The notes under the pieces are model-generated. The model worked only from the letters and a program-made list of their open reading frames with translations, was not told the origin of the DNA and made no database searches. This document shows, piece after piece, positions 59,908 to 64,000 of a stretch of 64,000 nt of DNA; position 1 is the first letter of the stretch, and every line of letters starts with the position of its first letter. The stretch comes from Ancylomarina euxina (GTDB taxonomy: Bacteria > Bacteroidota > Bacteroidia > Bacteroidales > Marinifilaceae). The position numbers and the translations under genes are program-made. The DNA is taken from positions 310,001-374,000 of the forward strand of contig NZ_QQWG01000002.1 in the NCBI RefSeq assembly GCF_003863355.1, written 5' to 3'.

Positions 59908-61083
59908 ATGTCCAGGAGCTATTCCTCTAATATTCCTAAACTCTATATTATCAAATTGGCAAAATGGTTTATGCTAACCATGCCCATTATCGTCCTTTTT
60001 TATCAGGAGAATGGTTTGAGTATGCAGAATGTTTTAACTCTAAAAGCTTTTTATTCTGTTGCTGTTGTTATCATGGAAATTCCATCGGGTTATTTTGCCG
60101 ACATATGGGGGAGGAAGAAAACTCTAATTATGGGAAGTGTATTGGGCTGTTTAGGGTTTGTGGTTTATGGCTTGAGTTCCGATTTTTATGGTTTTTTACT
60201 GGCCGAGCTTGTTTTGGGTGTTGGCTCTAGTTTTATTTCGGGAGCCGATTCTGCCTTGCTTTATGATAGTTTATTGCAAGATAAAAAGGAAGGCACATAT
60301 TTGAAGCAGGAAAGTAGAATGATGTCGGTTGGTAATTTTGCAGAGGCGTTAGCGGGTATAGCAGGAGGGAGCTTAGCTCTAATCAGTTTACGAACACCCT
60401 TTATATTCCAAATCTTTATTGCTTTTATAGCTGTACCAGCTTCCATGATGTTAATGGAGGTGGAAAGGAGTAAACTTAAGACAGAAGGCGGCTTTGTGCA
60501 CATTCTAAAGGTCGTTCGCTATGCCTTATGGGAAAACCTTCAGTTGAGACTAAATATCCTTTATTCGTCTATTTTTGGTTGTGCCACACTTTCTCTGGCT
60601 TGGTTTGTTCAGCCCTATTTAAAACAGTTCGATATGGATGTGAGCCGTATTGGTGTGATTTGGACTCTTCTGAATCTAACGGTTGGTTTTACGGCCCTGT
60701 TAGCACATCGAATTGAGAGTCGTTTGGGTAAAATAGGCACATCACTATTGATTGTTATTGGGCTTTCCTCTGGTTTTATTCTGTCAGGAGTCATGACCAC
60801 ACAATTGGGCATTATTTGTCTCTTCTATTTTTATATCATTAGGGGGATTGCCACACCTATATTAAAGGATTATATCAATAGAATTACCACATCGGATATG
60901 CGAGCGACAGTGCTTTCTCTTCGTAATTTTATTATTCGAATTCTATTTGCCATTATCGCGCCCTTCTTAGGCTGGTATAGTGACCATTTTAGTATTGGTG
61001 ACGCCTTAATATTTGCAGGTAGTATTATATTTCTATTGGGAGGTGTGACACTTTTCTTTATCTATAAAACCGAGAGAAAGTAA
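59908..61083 (+). CDS. MFS transporter (drug-efflux-type)
   Basis: This 391-residue major facilitator has about 12 membrane segments. The loop 2-3 motif GYFADIWGRKKTLIMGS is canonical for the family (G-x-x-x-D-x-x-G-R-K). AGIAGGSLALISL and DYINRITTSDMRATVLSLRNF are typical of the DHA-type group. The substrate is unknown. It is transcribed alone, followed by a strong bidirectional terminator before yidC. Confidence 0.85.
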   Translation: MSRSYSSNIPKLYIIKLAKWFMLTMPIIVLFYQENGLSMQNVLTLKAFYSVAVVIMEIPSGYFADIWGRKKTLIMGSVLGCLGFVVYGLSSDFYGFLLAELVLGVGSSFISGADSALLYDSLLQDKKEGTYLKQESRMMSVGNFAEALAGIAGGSLALISLRTPFIFQIFIAFIAVPASMMLMEVERSKLKTEGGFVHILKVVRYALWENLQLRLNILYSSIFGCATLSLAWFVQPYLKQFDMDVSRIGVIWTLLNLTVGFTALLAHRIESRLGKIGTSLLIVIGLSSGFILSGVMTTQLGIICLFYFYIIRGIATPILKDYINRITTSDMRATVLSLRNFIIRILFAIIAPFLGWYSDHFSIGDALIFAGSIIFLLGGVTLFFIYKTERK

Positions 61084-61141
61084 GTTGTTAAAAGTAAAAG
61101 TCACTATAATCCTGATCAACTAAATTATAAAGTTAAGGCAT

Positions 61142-61173
61142 AAAAAAAGAGTCTCAACTGAGACTCTTTTTTT
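61142..61173. terminator. Bidirectional terminator between MFS and yidC
   Basis: AAAAAAAGAGTCTCA pairs with TGAGACTCTTTTTTT around AC, a perfect 15-bp stem between convergent genes. Confidence 0.85.
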
Positions 61174-61194
61174 TTATAGCTTATTAAGCAAGTG

Positions 61195-63042
61195 TTATTT
61201 CTTAGCGTTGAAACCTTTTTTCTTTGCAGCTTCTTCTAATCGCTGTTGGAATTTCGATTTTTTAACGGGCTTTTTCTTCGATGCTTCCAGCATAGCCAAT
61301 ACTTTGTTATCATCAACCATCCACTTACGAATTGCCCAAGTTTGGACTATTGTAAATAGTGTTGCAATAAAGTAATAGTATGATAAACCTGATGCATAGT
61401 TATTGAACCATACTAAAAACATTACTGGCATCATATACATCATAGCTTGCATTCCTGGCATCTGGTTCGATGTTTGCATCTGACCGTTCATCTTCGTGTA
61501 AACTAAGTTGGTTACTGCCATCAAAATACAGAACAAAGAGATATGATCACCATACCAAGGAATATCCCAGGGTAAGGTCATAATAGAGTCATAAGACGAT
61601 AAGTCTGAAGCCCAAAGGAAGCTTTTCTGACGAAGCTCAATTGATGATGGAAAGAAACGGAAGAGTGCAATCAGAATAGGGAATTGTACCAACATTGGCA
61701 AACAACCACCCATAGGATTTACCCCTGCCTTTTTATATAGCCCCATAGTTGCCTGCTGGCGCTCCATGGCTTTGTCTTTTGGTATTCTCTCATTTATTTC
61801 ATCAATCTGAGGCTTCAAAACTCTCATTTTTGCCGTTGATAAATATGACTTATAAGTAAGAGGTGAAAGAACCAGTTTGATAAGAATGGTCAGAATCAAA
61901 ATAATTAGACCATAATTGCTCATGTACTTTTCAAGGAAGTTGAAAACTTCAATTACGACGTATTTATTAACCCATCCAAAAATACCCCATCCTAAATTGA
62001 TAACTTTTTCAAGTTGAATGTCCTTACCGTATTTTCTAAGCGTTTTGTATTTATTAGGCCCAAAATAGAATTGCATTGGGTAGCTCTCTTTCACATCGCC
62101 ACTATATGGAAGAGAAATCTCAGCAGAGAAGTTCTTTAAAATAGGCGAGTGCTCATCCATATCTACAGACTTCAGCTTAATGCCTTTGAAGTTGTTTTTA
62201 GCGATAAGTGCCGACGTAAAAAATTGTTGCTTAAAGGCAATCCATTTCACTTGCGTGGCTATATCTTCTTCGTCATTACCACCTTCACTTAAATTATCTA
62301 CGTCATCTTCACTATGTTTATAATAAAGAGCTGAGTACATATTCTCATTCTTATGACCTTTTTCTTTGCCATAAATATCGGCTTGCCAGTTGAATGTTAG
62401 GTTGCTTTGGTTGCGAGCGATGATGTTGTTTAGACCAATAACTTTGATGTCAAAGTCAAGCATATAGCTATCAGGAGCTAAAGTGTACACATATTCAAGG
62501 TATTGATCATCACTAGCCTTAAGTTTCATACTTAAAGTCTTTTGCTGTGAGCTCGCATCAATGTTTTCAAAACCAGCATCAGAAGAAAAGAATAAATCTT
62601 GTGTATCAATAGGTTTGTTTTCTGCATAGAAACTCATGCCAAAACGATTCTTTTCACCTTCCCAAAGGATTAATGGTAAAGAGTCATGTGTTTGGTAATC
62701 TTTAAGCTGAACCGAATAGATTCGTCCACCTTTATTGCTTACCTTAATCTTAACAAGTTTGTTCTCAAGAGTGATAAATTCTTCTTTTTGAGCAGCCGCT
62801 GATGAAAATACACCAAAGGTTTCTTGCAGATGTGTCGGATCTTTTTGCTTTTCGGCCTCGATGGCTTTCATAGCAGTAAATCTCTCAGTCTCTAATTGCT
62901 GATCACGTGCTTGTTCAACTCTGGCAATAGAGTCGCGGGTTTTGATTGCCTTTAATTCTTCAGCCGATGGTTTGGTTAGGTAGGTATACCCAATCAAAAT
63001 GGCTCCAATAATGACTAATCCCCAAATTGAATTTTTATCCAT
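61195..63042 (-). CDS. yidC: Membrane protein insertase YidC
   Basis: The 615-residue protein has an N-terminal anchor (SIWGLVIIGAILIGYTYL) and a large periplasmic beta domain to about residue 360. The C-terminal Oxa1 domain follows: LEKYMSNYGLIILILTILIK, SYLSTAKMRVLKPQIDEI, KKAGVNPMGGCLPMLVQFPI, and MYMMPVMFLVWFNNYASGLS, ending in a Lys-rich tail. This is the Gram-negative YidC layout with a Bacteroidota-type tail. It inserts proteins into the cytoplasmic membrane and is followed upstream (higher coordinates) by pyrG, the usual Bacteroidota order. Confidence 0.97.
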   Translation of the reverse strand: MDKNSIWGLVIIGAILIGYTYLTKPSAEELKAIKTRDSIARVEQARDQQLETERFTAMKAIEAEKQKDPTHLQETFGVFSSAAAQKEEFITLENKLVKIKVSNKGGRIYSVQLKDYQTHDSLPLILWEGEKNRFGMSFYAENKPIDTQDLFFSSDAGFENIDASSQQKTLSMKLKASDDQYLEYVYTLAPDSYMLDFDIKVIGLNNIIARNQSNLTFNWQADIYGKEKGHKNENMYSALYYKHSEDDVDNLSEGGNDEEDIATQVKWIAFKQQFFTSALIAKNNFKGIKLKSVDMDEHSPILKNFSAEISLPYSGDVKESYPMQFYFGPNKYKTLRKYGKDIQLEKVINLGWGIFGWVNKYVVIEVFNFLEKYMSNYGLIILILTILIKLVLSPLTYKSYLSTAKMRVLKPQIDEINERIPKDKAMERQQATMGLYKKAGVNPMGGCLPMLVQFPILIALFRFFPSSIELRQKSFLWASDLSSYDSIMTLPWDIPWYGDHISLFCILMAVTNLVYTKMNGQMQTSNQMPGMQAMMYMMPVMFLVWFNNYASGLSYYYFIATLFTIVQTWAIRKWMVDDNKVLAMLEASKKKPVKKSKFQQRLEEAAKKKGFNAKK

Positions 63043-63157
63043 TTATTAGTTTCTGTTTAGATAGACTATTCGAGAGCAGTTTGTTTTAAAAACTACTCTC
63101 CTAAAATTGCATCATGCAAAATTGAATTTCACAATCTATCTTATTGATAATTCTATA

Positions 63158-64000
63158 TTATTTGTTGTTTTTAGCAACCTTCACAAACTCAACAAAAAGA
63201 GGGTGAGGGTTTAAAACGGTACTCTTATATTCAGGATGGAACTGAACACCAACAAACCATTTGTGATTTTCAATCTCAACAACTTCAACGAGACCGGTTT
63301 CAGGGTTAAAACCTGTCGCTTTTAAACCTGCAGCTTCAAATTGCTTAAGGTAGTCGTTGTTGAACTCGTAACGGTGACGGTGACGTTCTGAAATGTCTAA
63401 ATTCTTATAAGCCTTCGCACAGTTTGAACCTTCTTTTAGCTCACACTCGTATGCTCCCAATCGCATTGTACCACCTTTTTCAGTCACATTTTTCTGTTCT
63501 TCCATGAGGTTGATTACAGGATTGTGAGTTTGAGGGTTCATCTCCAATGAATCTGCATCCTCAAGTTTCAATACATTTCTAGCATATTCGATAACTGAAA
63601 CTTGCATACCTAAACAAATTCCTAAGAAAGGAACGTCATTTTCACGGGCATATTTTACGGCAAGAATCTTACCTTCCATACCTCTATGACCAAAACCAGG
63701 AGCAACTAAAATACCTTTAAGGTCTTTTAACTCGTTCTGATAGTTTGCATCTGTCAATTTCTCAGAGTGAATCCATTTCAAATTAACTCTACATTCATTA
63801 GTCGCTCCAGCGTGAATAAAAGCTTCGGCAATTGATTTGTAAGCATCTTTAAGCTCGACATATTTACCAACTAATCCGATATTAACTTCTGATTTAGGAT
63901 TCTTATGTCTTTTTAGAAACTTTGTCCATTCCTTAAGTTCTGGTTCACCTTCTGATGATAATCCTAGTTTTTCAAGAACGATAGCATCAAGTTTCTCCTC
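63158..64000 (-). CDS. pyrG: CTP synthase (C-terminal part, cut by window edge)
   Basis: The frame is open to base 64000; 281 codons, including the stop, are present. The synthetase-domain end and linker (LGLSSEGEPELKEWTKFLKR) lead into VNIGLVGKYVELKDAYKSI. The class I glutamine amidotransferase domain has the nucleophile in FLGICLGMQ and QFHPEYKS (His and Glu). The internal ATG at 63781 is not a start. It converts UTP to CTP using glutamine. It lies 115 bases upstream of yidC and probably heads that transcript. Confidence 0.96.
   Translation of the reverse strand, partial: EEKLDAIVLEKLGLSSEGEPELKEWTKFLKRHKNPKSEVNIGLVGKYVELKDAYKSIAEAFIHAGATNECRVNLKWIHSEKLTDANYQNELKDLKGILVAPGFGHRGMEGKILAVKYARENDVPFLGICLGMQVSVIEYARNVLKLEDADSLEMNPQTHNPVINLMEEQKNVTEKGGTMRLGAYECELKEGSNCAKAYKNLDISERHRHRYEFNNDYLKQFEAAGLKATGFNPETGLVEVVEIENHKWFVGVQFHPEYKSTVLNPHPLFVEFVKVAKNNK

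Overview
The window looks like the chromosome of a member of the Bacteroidota, probably a Marinilabiliales/Marinifilaceae-type marine bacterium. This rests on the GldF/GldG pair next to dnaN, an LpxB/SurE pair, low G+C, TAnnTTTG-type -7 promoter boxes, reporter-type two-component kinases, and a tyrosine integrase of Bacteroidota type. The placement below phylum is inference from gene content only. Both ends cut genes: pheT at the left and pyrG at the right, both on the minus strand.

Region 1 (1-35,460) is ordinary chromosome. It holds pheT, surE, a small membrane protein and lpxB; a DUF2807 lipoprotein and a PagL-like lipid A deacylase; gldF, gldG, dnaN, a DnaQ-type exonuclease and an FAH-family enzyme; a long-chain acyl-CoA ligase and pepD; a repeat-bearing intergenic stretch (14.8-15.4 kb); DUF2062, a D-threonine-aldolase-like PLP enzyme and nicotinate phosphoribosyltransferase; a tandem pair of MFS transporters duplicated with promoter and terminator; EI24, BASS and PhnP-like MBL proteins; an S9 peptidase; a broken bacteriohemerythrin; a class IV aminotransferase; and two sensor kinases.

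Region 2 (about 35,462-59,502) is a 24-kb integrated element in the 3' end of a tRNA-Arg(TCT) gene. It is bounded by a 16-bp direct repeat, and both ends carry phased GGGTAYTR repeats that look like integrase arm sites. Its plus-strand early side has a divergent S24 repressor, small regulators, a candidate replication initiator and a serine recombinase. Its minus-strand late operon (55.5 to 44.8 kb) is very tightly packed and encodes many small membrane proteins, a transglutaminase-like protein, small beta-rich capsid candidates, a GH108 muramidase with a membrane anchor, holin/spanin candidates, a metallopeptidase-ATPase fusion and a large appendage protein with internal duplications. I see no terminase, portal, HK97-type capsid, sheath or tape-measure gene. 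My reading is a tailless, probably membrane-containing temperate phage, of a kind reminiscent of PM2/FLiP-like viruses; this is inference. Its cargo is a 1361-residue Cap4-like nuclease-NACHT-pentapeptide-WD40 protein (a likely antiphage NLR) at the attR end and a PAS histidine kinase beside the integrase.

Region 3 (59,491-64,000) returns to chromosome: two identical tandem tRNA-Arg genes with a clear promoter, an MFS transporter, yidC and the C-terminal part of pyrG.

The element, and in it the NACHT protein and the tailless structural operon, is the most interesting part of the window.
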